NCBI GenBank assembly: GCA_036898135.1
Contig: CM072520.1
Location: forward strand, 2,432,343-2,496,342
Direction of reading: 5' to 3'
Length of the DNA stretch: 64,000 bases
Source of the DNA: Oncomelania hupensis
Taxonomy: Eukaryota; Mollusca; Gastropoda; Littorinimorpha; Pomatiopsidae
Shown: in pieces, positions 42,764 through 53,767 of the stretch
Layout: the number at the start of each line of letters is the position of its first letter
Position numbering within the stretch: position 1 is the first letter of the stretch
The notes under the pieces: model-generated
Told to the model about the DNA's origin: nothing
Database searches by the model: none
What the model saw: the letters and a program-made list of their open reading frames with translations, nothing else
Program-made: the position numbers and the translations under genes

Positions 42764-44338
42764 CTACTTGTTTAGTTTCTTGTCCTTGTGTAATTCGGCA
42801 CCTCTTTTTCCTTTTCTTAGGTCTTTATTAAACAGTTTCACAAAATGAAATACGCGAATGTTACAATATAATAAGATCTGCTCAAGTAATACAGCAGAGT
42901 GAGTTGCATTGATGGAACACAACAATTCTTGTTGAATGTCTGGATCCATCACAAACTGAAAGAATTGACTGTCGTGGATGGGGCAAATTCAATATATGCT
43001 TTGTCATGCTTTGAAAATGAAGCTCAAATTTGTGGCAAAGAGTGGTGACAGGTGGTGTGATTTGAGTTAGGGCACCTTTTACATATTCTTTTAAATCTGT
43101 TAGCGTGTTTGTTTTTTCATTAGTTTCAGCCTCTGAAGCTGACACTGCAAGCAACTTTCTGCATTGTTCACAAATGTCCTTTTTGCTGATCATTTTCTAA
43201 CAGACCCAGCAATATAATCACATATATTGGACTCCACCTGAGAAAGTTCTGTTTCTGCTATTGTAAATTCCCATTCTGGGTGGGATTGTACAATAGCAGA
43301 ACAAGTAGAAGTATCCATGTGGGAGTCCAGTGCTCCTTGGTTATCTATGTAGTCCTGATGCTGTGATGACTGGGGATGTGCATATGTGCATTTAGCATGT
43401 AGTTTCACTTATTTGATCTCTAGGACAATGTGTGCTGTGCACTTCACCCACAGATGTGTGTTCAGTATCATCCTCATTGGCTGTGTTGTGCACTACCTGT
43501 AAAGAATCATATTCGGTATCAGATAGGCAGTTGGCACCAGAACTGATAGTCTTGTTAAGCAATTCTGTAGTTGAAACAGAGTAAGTTAGACATCGGATGG
43601 CTGTAATATATGTACTCATTGTCGGGTGGTCATGAAAACCATGAAATCCTCTTATTTGTGAGTGCATATTTTCATTGTGGTCTTGATTACATTTTCGTAA
43701 ACAAAGAAATGTCATGAGCTTTTGGCCTGCAATCAACTGTGTTGAGAGTTTTTCCATGGCATTTAAGCACAAGATCCATCCATCATAGCTTGGCAAACGT
43801 GACATGTTTGTTTTCTTTAATGAATTTCCAGCTGTTAACAAATTCAATGAAGCGATCAAACTGGACCATGTTCGAGTCAAAATATTTTGCAGTCGCAGGT
43901 TTCTTACCTACTGGTGCACTGAGGTCATGAGAGTCAACTAAATCCCACATTGCATTAACAGTCCCCAGAAACAGAACTGTGTGCATTGCTTCTGCTGGAA
44001 GTTTTCCTATCTCAACATAAAATCTCATTGCAGCAGCAGCTGAATTGGAAAAAATCTGACAAGCCAGTGTTGCTTTCATTTTTTTCCCTCTGGGAATAGT
44101 GAAATGTTCTTCTGTCCACCGAGGCACTGCTTGTATGGGGTAAGTGGTGTCAATGCTATAAAGCATTCTAACATACAGCCACTTTCCTGTCATCTGGATG
44201 CCGTCAACAGTAAACTCAATATCTTTATTAATGACATTGTTTCTTACATTCTTAATGAGATGTGGAGGATCTTGGATTATAAATGCATCATTATTTTCGT
44301 AAATTCTGCTGAAACTGGCAACACTTTTTGTTTTCTGA
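42764..44338 (-). pseudogene. P-element/THAP9-type transposase, C-terminal two thirds
   Basis: From a probable acceptor (TATGCTCAG, about 44338) on minus: YENNDAFIIQDPPHLIKNVR (the conserved DPPHL core), MKATLACQIFSNSAAAAMRF (insertion domain), a frameshift near 43810, then CLRKCNQDHNENMHSQIRGF (the NQD..E..F.IRG block with the catalytic Glu region), YIAGSVRKMISKKDICEQCR and LKEYVKGALTQITPP. A second frameshift lies near 42960, then ILLYCNIRVFHFVKLFNKDL to the natural stop at 42764. The N-terminal THAP domain is absent. Two frameshifts and one frame change near 43395 make it inactive. Confidence 0.88.
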
Positions 44339-44752
44339 GCATACTAGAGTGTTCTGCATTGTGTTGTGTAAATACAGTGCCTTTTTATGCAATTTTTAAT
44401 TTTTATTAATTTTATACACCTCAGCCACTTTTGGGAAAAACGCGTTTTATTTTTATGTGAGGGTTACCCACTTTGAACAGTTAAATGAATGCCTTAATAT
44501 TGGCCGATTTTAACATTTTAATTTTTTTAATCTTCTAAAGGTTTGTACTATATACAAAAAATAAAAAACATCCTGAACCAAAATAAAATGTTCGTTGGTA
44601 ATACCTAATCTAAGTGTCGCTGAATGTCGTATGCAGAGCAATGCTGAACTCTTTGTTGCAATGAGCATAATGAACTCCTTTCGAAGATTCGATTATTCCT
44701 CAAAAACGTTCACGGTATTCGCGTAAGAAATGTTGTCGCACTTTTTGCTTAC

Positions 44753-44824
44753 TTGCAACCTAACCCGCTTTTCTTCAGACTCGCTATCATCGTCACTCTC
44801 GTGTAAAGGCTTTCGTGACACCAT
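44753..44824 (-). CDS. 24-codon first exon, acidic/NLS-like
   Basis: ATG at 44824 gives MVSRKPLHESDDDSESEEKR and VRLQ, ending at donor GCAA|GTAAGC in phase 0. The upstream 60 bp contain CACAATGGCGG (YY1-like) and TGCGCATGCGC at 44883-44893 (NRF-1-like), a typical TATA-less promoter set. The owner is unknown. The neighbouring P transposase would need a THAP exon, which this is not. Confidence 0.55.
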
Positions 44825-44879
44825 GTTTAGCACAATGGCGGATACAAAGTCTCGCACTACCTCTCACGCACGAGTTTAC

Positions 44880-44895
44880 TTTTGCGCATGCGCTC
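44880..44895 (-). promoter_or_regulatory. NRF-1-like palindrome
   Basis: TGCGCATGCGC, 60 bp upstream of the ATG at 44824. It also occurs at 28665 and 54385. Confidence 0.6.
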
Positions 44896-45291
44896 TAGGG
44901 TCAGCAAGTAAAAGAAATAGCAGATCGAACATATATAAAATCAGGGCGAAAAAAAATATATTTTTTTTGGTACACCACGAAAATGCGTATTTTTATGGAA
45001 TTGCTCGTATTGTCATATTTTATGTTGAAAATTCGTAATAGCCGGATCCACCCCCTCCACAACCAAAAAACGAGGCCAGGCCCCACCCACCCCAGATGCA
45101 CAAGCTTTTTGTCTCGTATCCATGTCACTGTCTGTGTCTGGTCCGTCATCATGCAGTCGGTTTTTTGTTGTTGATGCCATGTTGTTTAGATTAGTAAATC
45201 ATCCCCCTGCTCCCCACCCACCATGGAGTCCAACAAGGGGATGCGTCCAAGCAGAAAGTCCAGCAAGGGAACGCACCAGGGCTTACCCGGC

Positions 45292-45828
45292 TACAGGGGG
45301 GATATACACCCAGACAATCCCGCACTGCCACTACGGTCTTGTTCAAGTTTGACCCATGAGCCGCAGCCTTCTAGCAGAGCTAGGGCAATACACGACCAGC
45401 TGCTTGAATGACGCGGGCCATGCCAGCCGCCCGTCTAGAGAAGTTCAGGCCAAAGAGATGTGTTAGTGTGACGAACCGCAGTCCCTCAATGACCTCAAAC
45501 TCCAGGATCCCATTCTCCCCCGACATGGGTTGCCCTGCACGGCAAACGCAGGGGGCCAAGAGAAGGCCACAGAGAAAAAGAAGGGTAGACAAAGAAGGAA
45601 TGATGGGAAAAAGAAGACAGGAAAAGTCCGGTAAGGCAGAAGAGAGGAAGTCGAAACTGCACAGTTTAGTGGGAGAATTTATGGGTGATAAGAATATAGG
45701 TGGAAGGACCAATAAGACAGAAACAAGACAAAAGAGAAGAAAAAGGGGTAGGCAACTTTGTCACCCAGCCAGAGAGAGGCTGGGTTCCACCCCCGGCACG
45801 CGGAGCCGAGCCCGTGGGGGCAACGGAA
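45292..45828 (-). mobile_element. I-type LINE, isolated 5' end
   Basis: It matches 9060-9597 almost base for base (GGATATACACCCAGACAATC, CCGCAGCCTTCTAGCAGAGC, CACGCGGAGCCGAGCCCGTG) including the ORF1 start MSGENGILEFEVIEG. Everything downstream (endonuclease onward) is absent. This is the reverse of normal LINE truncation. Confidence 0.88.
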
Positions 45829-46045
45829 AGGAAAGAAAAAATGAAAGAAGAAGAAGAAGAATAAGGCAGAGGAAAATTTACCTGGGAGACTTGAGTAGCT
45901 TCGTACGCTGCCAGCTGTTTCAGGCAGTGCTTCAGATTGTTTTTAGACATCATGGGCCCAATGACCCATGGCCATGCAAAATGAGGGGTCAATTTTGAAA
46001 AAGATGGGTCATTGACAATCGAAGGTATTAATATCGTATGTTCAC

Positions 46046-46468
46046 CTAGTCCTTCTTGAACAGATACCGCCTGCGTTTTTCCGCCCACACCTGCACTGCT
46101 CTCATAAAGGGCATGTCCTGGAAGCTAGGTCCATCAATGCACACCCTCATCAGCTGGTCACAATGTGTGTTTGTGAGGGCGCTTCTCCTCTGGGTGTGAA
46201 TGTAATTCTGCACTGAGAAGGACTTTTCACAGTCTGCTGTGTGGACAGGCAAGGTCAGAGCACAGGCTGTCAGCTCATTACTTTGATTTGTACTCTTATG
46301 TGTGGGCGTTGTCCTAAACAAACCTATTTCTGACACAGGGTTTTTCATAATATTTCCTAACTGAGTACATATCAAGTCTATTGTGGCTTGAGGGGCCTCG
46401 TCTCCACTGGCAAATAATTCATTTAAACGTTTATGTAATGCATTGATTTCCTGCTCATAGTCATTCAA
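46046..46468 (-). pseudogene. hAT transposase C-terminal dimerisation domain
   Basis: 140 codons: ALTLPVHTADCEKSFSVQNY, SALTNTHCDQLMRVCIDGPS, MRAVQVWAEKRRR. The pattern L.LP..TADCE..FS..N and L...L..L..I...GP is the hAT family C-terminus (ZNF862/KIAA-like group). Start and catalytic Asp regions are missing. The stretch upstream to 46809 has unclear frames. Confidence 0.85.
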
Positions 46469-47658
46469 TTTATCACAATATTTACTATGACTATCGTTAA
46501 ACCACTTAGGCCTAGAACAAAAACTACCTTATTAATAGGAACATGATTTTCCCGATTATTATTACCAGAAGGCTGCATATTATAGTGAGCGTTACTTACA
46601 TCGGCCTTCTTGAGTACTTTCAATGCAAGATCAACAGAAATCGGACAGAGGATATCAGAATACAGATAATTAAATTCGTGTACATGAAAATCGGCAACAA
46701 TATCAAACAAAGATAAAGATACAATAACATAGTCAACCACGCTGCATTCTTTAGATGTAAAATGTCCACTGTTATTGCTCTGTTGGAGGCAACGAAATGG
46801 GACAAGCAAAGTCTTATACTATTTACACATTGCTGTTTCGTAACAAAAATGAACTTTTAAAAAATCTTGTTTAATAATTAGAGACAATGTCCATAAACTT
46901 ACTTTGTCCTGGAGGAACACAATGTAATGGAGTGAGAGGAGTCAACGAAATGTTACCTGCATAGCCCAGAATTAAATGTATTATGCTATTTATGGATTCC
47001 GGTATTATATTAAAAGGTATGTGGTGATTAAGAGTACAGTAAAATGGTGCTCATGAAAGCACATGTCGTGACATGAAAAGGACATGTCCAAAAGGACATG
47101 AAATTGGTGTTCCAAACTACCAGAACATCATCGTGCTTGATGGTAAATTTTATCTTTTTTTTATTACTTTTCTCTTTCATAGTAAGAGGAAATTGTAGTT
47201 GACTTACTGCTTGGCTCCTCATCACTCCCCCCCCCCCCCCTGATGACCCTTGGACTTGCTGTACCATTTCTGGAACAGGTGGGGCTGCAAAAAGAATGAT
47301 ATGGATGTTGATGATGCTATGAAATAGAGGAAAAAAAAGTGGTGGGTTAGCCAAAGTAGCAGAAATTAATTGTGCTTAGTGGTACCATTGTGCTCTCTTT
47401 AGATCTCTCTCTCAATAAGAGGAAATTGAAATCAACTTACTGGTGTGTTGTTCATCCTCCAGCCAAGATGGCCCTGCCACCGGCTCGAAAGCAGTTTGCA
47501 CCGGTGGTTGTAAAGCAGGGCAATCTGCAAAAAAAAATAAAGAAAAACTTCATTTTTGATTCACATGAATAGTCGTGGAGTGAATTTTGAACATTATAAG
47601 TATATAACATGTTATAAACACAGAATGGAATGAAACTGGTTATCACAATTACCCGAAC
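46469..47658. other. No recognised gene; poly-C run
   Basis: A (C)13 run at about 47227-47240. The short ORFs have no domain. Confidence 0.45.
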
Positions 47659-48534
47659 TCACTTGTGTTTAGTGGTAACATTAGTGTTGTGAAGGGTAGA
47701 GGTGGTTTGTATATCAGCCTCAAGGTGAGCTAGAGTGTCCTGGAGTAGGGTAATAGTGAAATCTCTGATTTGTTTGTTGATATGTTGGCGAAAGTCTTCC
47801 CATTTTTGTTTGTTGACTGCTTTGGGAAAGGTCAGGCGTTTAGGGGTGTAGGTCAAGGACAGGGGTACACCCTTCTCCTGCCAATAGGAGAGATTGCGTT
47901 TGACCTTTGATTTCTGGTCATTGAGATGAAGATAGTGTTTGGAGGCAAGTGAGGTTGGAGAAGGGGTTTGATGGAGAGGTAGAGTGATGGTCTGGGCACA
48001 GTGTGTATGGTCAGAAGTGTTTGTGGGAGTTAGGGGTGTATGAGGTTGTTGAAGGTGGTGTGTGTCCATTGTAGGTGGATTAGGTTTGGTGGTTGAAGTG
48101 AATGCTAGGTTAGGGGGTTCAGCACGGGCCTCAGGTAAAGTCGTCGGGCAATGTGCCATGACCGAATTCATCACCGGCCTGTTGTCCCCTGGAGAAGGCA
48201 AAGGTGGAGAGGGTACAATTTGGGGTCCTGGAGAGGCCTCCTGAAAGAAGGGAGGTGTGGAACACCGATGGTGGTCCTGTGAAGGGTCCAGGTCCCCTGG
48301 AAGAGAGAGAGAAAAAAAAGAGAAAGTTGAAGAGGATTGACTAAAGGAGTCTGGAGAATCCCTATGAGTGTGGGGTTTGTCCCCGTGTTGGTCCTCCAAG
48401 ACGGAGGTGGTGACAGGAGTGGTCCCAAGACTAAGAGAGATAGTGGGTAAGGGACAGGTAGTAGGTAGGGTAGATGTGGGGGTAGTATGTGTCCGTGCAG
48501 ATTTGGATTGGGAACGTGTGTGTCTTTTAGGCAT
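47659..48534 (-). CDS. 291-codon S/T/P-rich ORF, unknown, possibly gag-like
   Basis: ATG at 48534: MPKRHTRSQSKSARTHTTPT, basic, then about 180 residues rich in Pro/Thr/Ser/His, then a structured end: HYLHLNDQKSKVKRNLSYWQ, KRLTFPKAVNKQKWEDFRQH, RDFTITLLQDTLAHLEADIQ. The layout (disordered basic N-terminus, compact helical C-terminus) suits a retrotransposon ORF1/gag-type nucleic-acid binder. It is the longest intact frame here apart from the RT. The DNA is strongly G/T biased on plus. No partner ORF lies beside it. Confidence 0.4.
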   Translation of the reverse strand: MPKRHTRSQSKSARTHTTPTSTLPTTCPLPTISLSLGTTPVTTSVLEDQHGDKPHTHRDSPDSFSQSSSTFSFFSLSLPGDLDPSQDHHRCSTPPFFQEASPGPQIVPSPPLPSPGDNRPVMNSVMAHCPTTLPEARAEPPNLAFTSTTKPNPPTMDTHHLQQPHTPLTPTNTSDHTHCAQTITLPLHQTPSPTSLASKHYLHLNDQKSKVKRNLSYWQEKGVPLSLTYTPKRLTFPKAVNKQKWEDFRQHINKQIRDFTITLLQDTLAHLEADIQTTSTLHNTNVTTKHK

Positions 48535-48647
48535 TGTGGGTGGGGGAAATAGTGTAATGGGATGGAGTGTCAGATATTCAGTATTGTAGGGAAAAGGGGA
48601 AATTTGAAGGTAGTGACTGTTGTGTCACTTTCCTGTTGTGACACTTG

Positions 48648-49408
48648 AACAGCTGGTACAGAGGCTTGACACCACCTCCAGAGCCTATGGAATGGAAATA
48701 AGTGCAGAGAAGACCAAAATGATGACCAACAACACCAATGGCATCAACACGGACATCAAAGTCCAAGGCCAATCCCTCAACACAGTGCATAGCTTCAAAT
48801 ATTTAGGAGCCATTGTATCAGACAATGGGTCCCGACAGGAAGTCCTCTCCAGGATCGCACAAACAACTGCTGCCCTGACAAGGTTGAAGCCCATTTGGAA
48901 AGACAGGACCATCAGTCTACATTCCAAAGTAAGACTGCTTCGCTCCCTTGTCATCTCCATCTTCCTATATGCTTGCGAAGCATGGACCCTCACAGCAGAT
49001 CTCCAACGAAGAATACAAAGCATGGAGATGAGGTGCTACAGAAGACTTCTGGGCATTTCCTATACCCAACACATCACCAACGACGAAGTCCGACAGACCA
49101 TCACACAAGCCATTGGACAACATGATGACCTGCTAACAGTGGTGAAGAAACGGAAACTCAGATGGTATGGCCACGTCACCAGATCATCAGGCCTTTCAAA
49201 GACTATTCTGCAAGGCACAGTGCAAGGAGGTAGAAGAAGAGGGAGACCGAAAAAGAGGTGGGAGGACAACATTCGAGAATGGACTGGTTTGTCACTGAGT
49301 GAAGCCATCAGGGCTGCTGAGGACAGAGAAAGATGGAGTATGTTGGTTAAATGATCATCTGTGGTGCCCCTACGACCTTCGGGTTACGGGATAGGATAGG
49401 GATAGGAC
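48648..49408 (+). pseudogene. RTE-like LINE copy E, 244-codon intact C-terminus
   Basis: It starts within the RT after the FADD box (LEQLVQRLDTTSRAYGMEIS, then AEKTKMMTNNTNGINTDIKV) and is open through FKYLGAIVSDNGSRQEVLSR, LQRRIQSMEMRCYRRLLGIS, RKLRWYGHVTRSSGLSKTIL and KKRWEDNIREWTG to a stop at 49352-49354, then GGGTTACGGGATAGGATAGG as tail. It is 5' truncated but the youngest-looking copy in the window. Copies A, C and D align to it. Confidence 0.92.
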
Positions 49409-49439
49409 TGTTGTGTAGTTGTGAAGTTATTTGTTATAA

Positions 49440-49960
49440 GTCAGAGTTGATGTATGGAAATATGGATACGGTTATGTAACTCATGTGAAATTGTATTGTA
49501 TGAAATGGAGAAAAGAAGTTCTTTTTAGGAAAATTGATGTGTGGAAGTAGTGAAAGAAATATTTTATATAAATGGGGTGTGGTCCAAGGGTGTGACACCT
49601 AAAAGTGTTGAAAGTGTCAAAGTTATAATGTGAGTTGGATTAAAAAATCAAAGAAAAGACTAGTCCAAGTCACAGAAAATACAAGTAGGCCATGTCGAAC
49701 AAAAGTTGTGTATCTAAGATAAAGTTGCAATGTGTGATAAGGAAAAGAAGATGGTTATTTGTTAGAAATTGATGTATGGAAGTGATGAAAAAAGAATTTT
49801 TTAAGGGAAGTGTAACCAAAAAGGTAACACCTGAAGGTGTTAGAAGTAATGTAGGTCTAAAGAATTTTGATTGAAAATTCAGAAGAAGCACTAGTCAAAG
49901 TCACAGAAAGATCAAAAGGCTGTCTCGTACAAAGGCATGAGAGTAGAAAAGAATTATTTT
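49440..49960. repeat. Diverged tandem repeat, unit about 230 bp
   Basis: AAAATTGATGTGTGGAAGTA (49530) and GAAATTGATGTATGGAAGTG (49765) start two units. Both contain a GTGACACCT/GTAACACCT block and AGTCACAGAAA. A partial third begins at 49445 (GAGTTGATGTATGGAAATAT). Confidence 0.75.
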
Positions 49961-50048
49961 GATATTTTATTGTGGCTGGTAAGGTTAGGCGAAAAGAAAA
50001 ATTAATAAAAAAATCAAAAGTTCGAAAGTCTGTGTGTATGCGAAATAT

Positions 50049-50477
50049 TTAGTAAAGAAGAAAAACAAGATGGTCAGGCCATGTAAACGTGAAATAGGTG
50101 ATTAAAACAATAGATATGAAACGTGAAGGTGTGTCTGCATATGTGTATGTATGTGTGATATGATAAAATAGTAATGTTTGTGAATGAGGGTAAGGGAGGT
50201 TATAGAGTGGATAGGGGGAGGTAAAGTATGAGTAGTTATGTAGTGGAATGTTTAGGGAAAGTGAAGTTGTAGTAGGGAGGGGATGTGTGTGTTGTGAGTT
50301 TGATGGTGTGGGAGTGGGAGGTCCAATAAGGAAGGAATGTGGGTTTGGTGAAGAGGGTGTGGGTGTTTGTGTGGGGTTTGGGGATGAGGTGGGGATAAAT
50401 GGGATTTGGATGGAGGATATTTCAGGGATGGGAATTAGTGCGCCCTGGTCGTATTTACGCCCCATCGAGTCCTTCAA
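50049..50477 (-). other. P/S/T-rich ORF over a G/T-biased island
   Basis: 142 codons, MKDSMGRKYDQGALIPIPEI then Pro/Ser/Thr-rich low complexity. The plus strand is almost free of C for 300 bp. The first 15 residues look like real coding sequence, the rest like translated GT repeat. Not confidently a gene. Confidence 0.25.
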
Positions 50478-50507
50478 AGCGCCCCAGCAATTGTTGTGTA
50501 CGCTCCT

Positions 50508-50534
50508 TTTTTTTTTTTTTTTTTTTTTTTTTAG
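50508..50534. repeat. Poly-T run
   Basis: Uninterrupted T, about 24-27 bases. Confidence 0.95.
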
Positions 50535-50919
50535 GTGATTTGTGTGTTTAGTCAGCGGACATTTAAAAAAAAAAAAGGGAAGTAACTAGATGAACTTCCT
50601 AAGCGTGTTGTGTGTGACCTAGCAAGATTATGATTCGCATTTAGAATGCTTTCATAGCCATAGGGACTGTTTTGACAAGACTGTATGCGAAATACACGCA
50701 AAGGAAAACCTTTGCCATTGCTAACTTGGGTTTATGCAACTCGGTCTCTTGTTTGTGAGATCCATGCGCTTTGCCGCAGTTTATGAGTTTGTGTTTCACT
50801 CACTGTGACTGTTTGTGTTTGATCGAGAAAAGGCTAGAGTATTATCAGTATTGTAAGTTTTTTTTTTTAATTGTTGTTTTTATTACTATTTTTTGCTTGT
50901 TATGGCGCGTTAAGCGTTA

Positions 50920-51207
50920 AGCAGCAGAAAAAGAAGCAGAGAAGATGTGACAGAAAAACATCCAGTGTCAGAAAAACATCCAGTCACAAGAAGCAGAGAA
51001 GATGCGACAAGAAGCACAGAAGATGTGACAGAAAAACATCCAGTCACAACACAAGAAACAGCGGTAGAGGGGGGGAATGAGATAGTAACAGTCAGTGAGA
51101 AAAGAATTGAGTCTGACACCAGAAAAGAAGATGAAGGAAATGAGGTGTTATTAGTAAAAAAGATAAAGAAGCAATCAAATATTAGTTCTTTCTTTTCAAA
51201 GTTATAA
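50920..51207 (+). pseudogene. hAT-type N-terminus with repeats and PIP-like motif
   Basis: The frame contains repeated EKHPVS/EKHPVT and SREDAT/STEDVT units (a 24-60 bp minisatellite) and ends KKIKKQSNISSFFSKL before a stop. QSNISSFF matches the PCNA-interacting pattern Qxx(I/L)xxFF, and a similar SISSFF motif opens many TTF/ZMYM-type hAT transposases. The rest of the transposase is absent downstream. GTTATAAT after SKL may be an old donor. Confidence 0.4.
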
Positions 51208-51779
51208 TTTTTTTTCATTTCAACATCTAAAATTAAAAAATTCCAAAAGAAGATAAACTGGTTTATAAACTGTTAAAGAACTTGACTATTTATATTTTAT
51301 ATTATAATATTAATAGTAAGAAAACTATACAGTGAAATATTTGGTTACAACTATGTAATGCTTCAGCTGCAAATGTCTTTGTGAAATAGTAGGTTTAAAG
51401 CAATGCTAATAGCACTGTTTCATAATGAAAGCGAAAGTGGCGGATCGGTTGCGGCCCTTGGGTTTCGGCTAGTTCCGGTTGAAGCAAGAAAGATGCAGGG
51501 TTATATAAATTATATTTCTCTTGTACAATCGTTCAAATTTTACTCAGGGTGGCTGCTTGCCTAAACATTGATTGCTGATTTGTTTGTTCAGTAGGCCTAA
51601 TTCGTTTGTCAGTGACCTACATTCACGAGAAATTCGAAGTCTCTTTCTTTTTCTTTGCTTTAATTTTTTAATTGAGAAATGTTAATTTTGCAGTTTATCT
51701 AGAAGATAACATTATTATACAGTAGAATAATTTTTGTTTTTAATTCAGTGAAGCAACTGCAATTATGTCTTATTATTTT

Positions 51780-52060
51780 CAGTCTTTCAGTTGTTATTAT
51801 TATTAGTTGTAGTAGTATTGTTATTATTATTATCATTATTACCATATATTAATTATTAGTTGTCTGTTGGTGATGCTGTTGTATTATTATTATTATTATT
51901 ATTATTATTAGTTGTAGTTGCATTGTTATTATTATTATTTTTATAATTATAAATTACTCTAATGATTACGATTATTATTAATATTATGATGATTATTTTG
52001 TATTATTACTCTTATTATTATAATGATTATTATTATTATTATTATTATGATCTAGGATGG
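51780..52060. repeat. (ATT)n-rich region
   Basis: Repeated TTATTATTATTA blocks with interruptions. Confidence 0.9.
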
Positions 52061-52363
52061 ATCTAAGGCATGGAAGAATGGGTGAGTGTTGTAGTTGTGT
52101 ATACATATACTGTGGAATAATTATCTGTGTGTTAAATGTGTACGCATGGGTATGTGGCTGGTTATCTGTTTATGCATGTGTGTTAGTGTTTATAGATTTG
52201 TATTTTGGTATGGAAGTTGTTTTTGATAGTATATCAAATGTATCAATATTGAATGTCCATGTTTGTAATAATTTTGATGTTGTTATCTCCTTCCTTATTG
52301 CACTGCTAAACAAATATCCATGCCTTGTGTTTGGACAATAAAGAATCTTTAATCTTATTTTAC

Positions 52364-52543
52364 ATTGTTGTAATCTTTCCGAATCAGTCGCAAATGTTGT
52401 TCCCACAATCGTTTCAGTGTTTTGTTAGCTGGTAATGTGTGTAACTTGACAATGCGCCCTTCAATTACTTTTCCTGCGAAATTAGGGCAGCAAACGCAAT
52501 ACTGTTTTTCTCCGCCACAAGTCTTCCGTCTACGTGCTGCCAT
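52364..52543 (-). CDS. THAP-domain first exon
   Basis: ATG at 52543, exactly 60 codons to donor AACAAT|GTAAAA. QYCVCCPNFAGKVIEGRIVK supplies the first Cys pair, LHTLPANKTLKRLWEQHLRL the core helix and the invariant Trp. THAP is the zinc-dependent DNA-binding domain of P-type transposases and derived host proteins. The CxxH half must be in the next exon, which I did not find. Intact start, phase and donor. Confidence 0.7.
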
Positions 52544-52940
52544 GCTTAATATTCAACCGGAACTAGCCGGTGTACGTGGCATAGGTGAAGGCAGGGCCGG
52601 ATAACTCTATCTGCACTAGTTTTGCAACAGTGCTATACAAGACTCGTCCATATATTATGTCTGTATCTCCATGTGGTATGTCTTTACAGTAAAATCAAAT
52701 TAGAGTAAAAATACATTTAATCACATTGTTTGAACAATTGGAACGGTGTGCATAATGTGACAAAGTACCAATCAAAAAGAAATGGTGGGAGATAAGTAGG
52801 ACTTACAGAGAAAAGCTTTAAAGATGTAAGAAGGAACAAGAAACTGATTAAATAATTAAACACCTTGCATCATCTTTTTCTTTTCTAGCTCTTAAAAGAG
52901 GCTACAAAATTGAGTTAATTTTGATAAAATGAATTTTCTT

Positions 52941-53044
52941 CCGGGGGGCTTCGCCCCCATGGGCCCCCTACAAGGGCTTTGCCCCTTGACCCCACCGGGG
53001 CCTAAGCGGCCCCTGGACCCCGGCTTGCAGTTGCAGTAAGCCCC
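52941..53044. repeat. Cluster of GC-rich hairpins
   Basis: Three consecutive short palindromes (GGGGGCTTCGCCCCC, CAAGGGCTTTGCCCCTTG, GGGGCCTAAGCGGCCCC) in 100 bp of about 75% GC, amid AT-rich DNA. Confidence 0.85.
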
Positions 53045-53045
53045 A

Positions 53046-53693
53046 TCAACTTTTGGCAATTCCCATCCCTGATATTTGGATGTGGTTGGTGAGGGGGAGT
53101 CTGTAGTAGTGGTTGAGTGTGGGATGGGTTGGATGTTTTTGTCGGGGGGGGGGGGGGGGGGGGGGTAGGAGAGGGCTAGTTATTTTGGGGAAGGATTTTG
53201 TAGAGGGGGGTGTGGGTAGAAGTGGGCTGGTTATGCGGTTGGAGTATGGGTGTGTATGATGTTGGGTTGTTTGGTGAGAGGGTCGAGGTCGTGAATGTGA
53301 TGTTGGTGAGTGTCTTGGGTTGGGTCGCGGTGATGGTTGTGGTTGTGATGGTAGAAGTGGTGTGGTGTCTGTATGGATGTGAGTATTTCGTTCTGTCTTG
53401 GTTGTGGTTGAGGGGCATTGGTTTTTTGTTTTGGAAGGGAGTGATGATTGAGGTTGTTGTAGTGATGGGGTCGATGTGGTGTTTGTTGATTGGTCAGTGG
53501 TCGGATTTGTGTTGGATGTGTGGGTGGAGTTTGGATTCGATGTTTGTGGTTCTTGTGTGTTTGTGTATGTTGTTGGTAATGGTTGTTGGAAGTAGAGAGG
53601 AAAAAAGGTAGGTCTTGGGCTGGGTAGGGGTGGTTGTTGTGGTTGGGGTGGTTGTTGAGGTGAATCTGATGTGGTGTCTGTATTTGGATTCAA
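53046..53693 (-). other. P/T/S-rich ORF over a G/T-biased island
   Basis: 215 codons of Pro, Thr, Ser, Gln and His with no domain, and a poly-G run at 53141-53166 in plus. It resembles the low-complexity part of the ORF at 47.7-48.5 kb in composition only. Most likely strand-biased repeat DNA rather than a gene. Confidence 0.25.
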
Positions 53694-53767
53694 TGTTTGT
53701 AGTTCTTGAATCCTTAGTAGTAGTAGTATTTTGAGGACAAAACAGGCCCTCGGGCCTCTCTGAATGT

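Noticed and set aside
53210..53611. Plus ORF rich in Val/Gly/Trp resembling a membrane protein.
   Set aside because: It results from G/T-biased low-complexity DNA and has no start context or domain.
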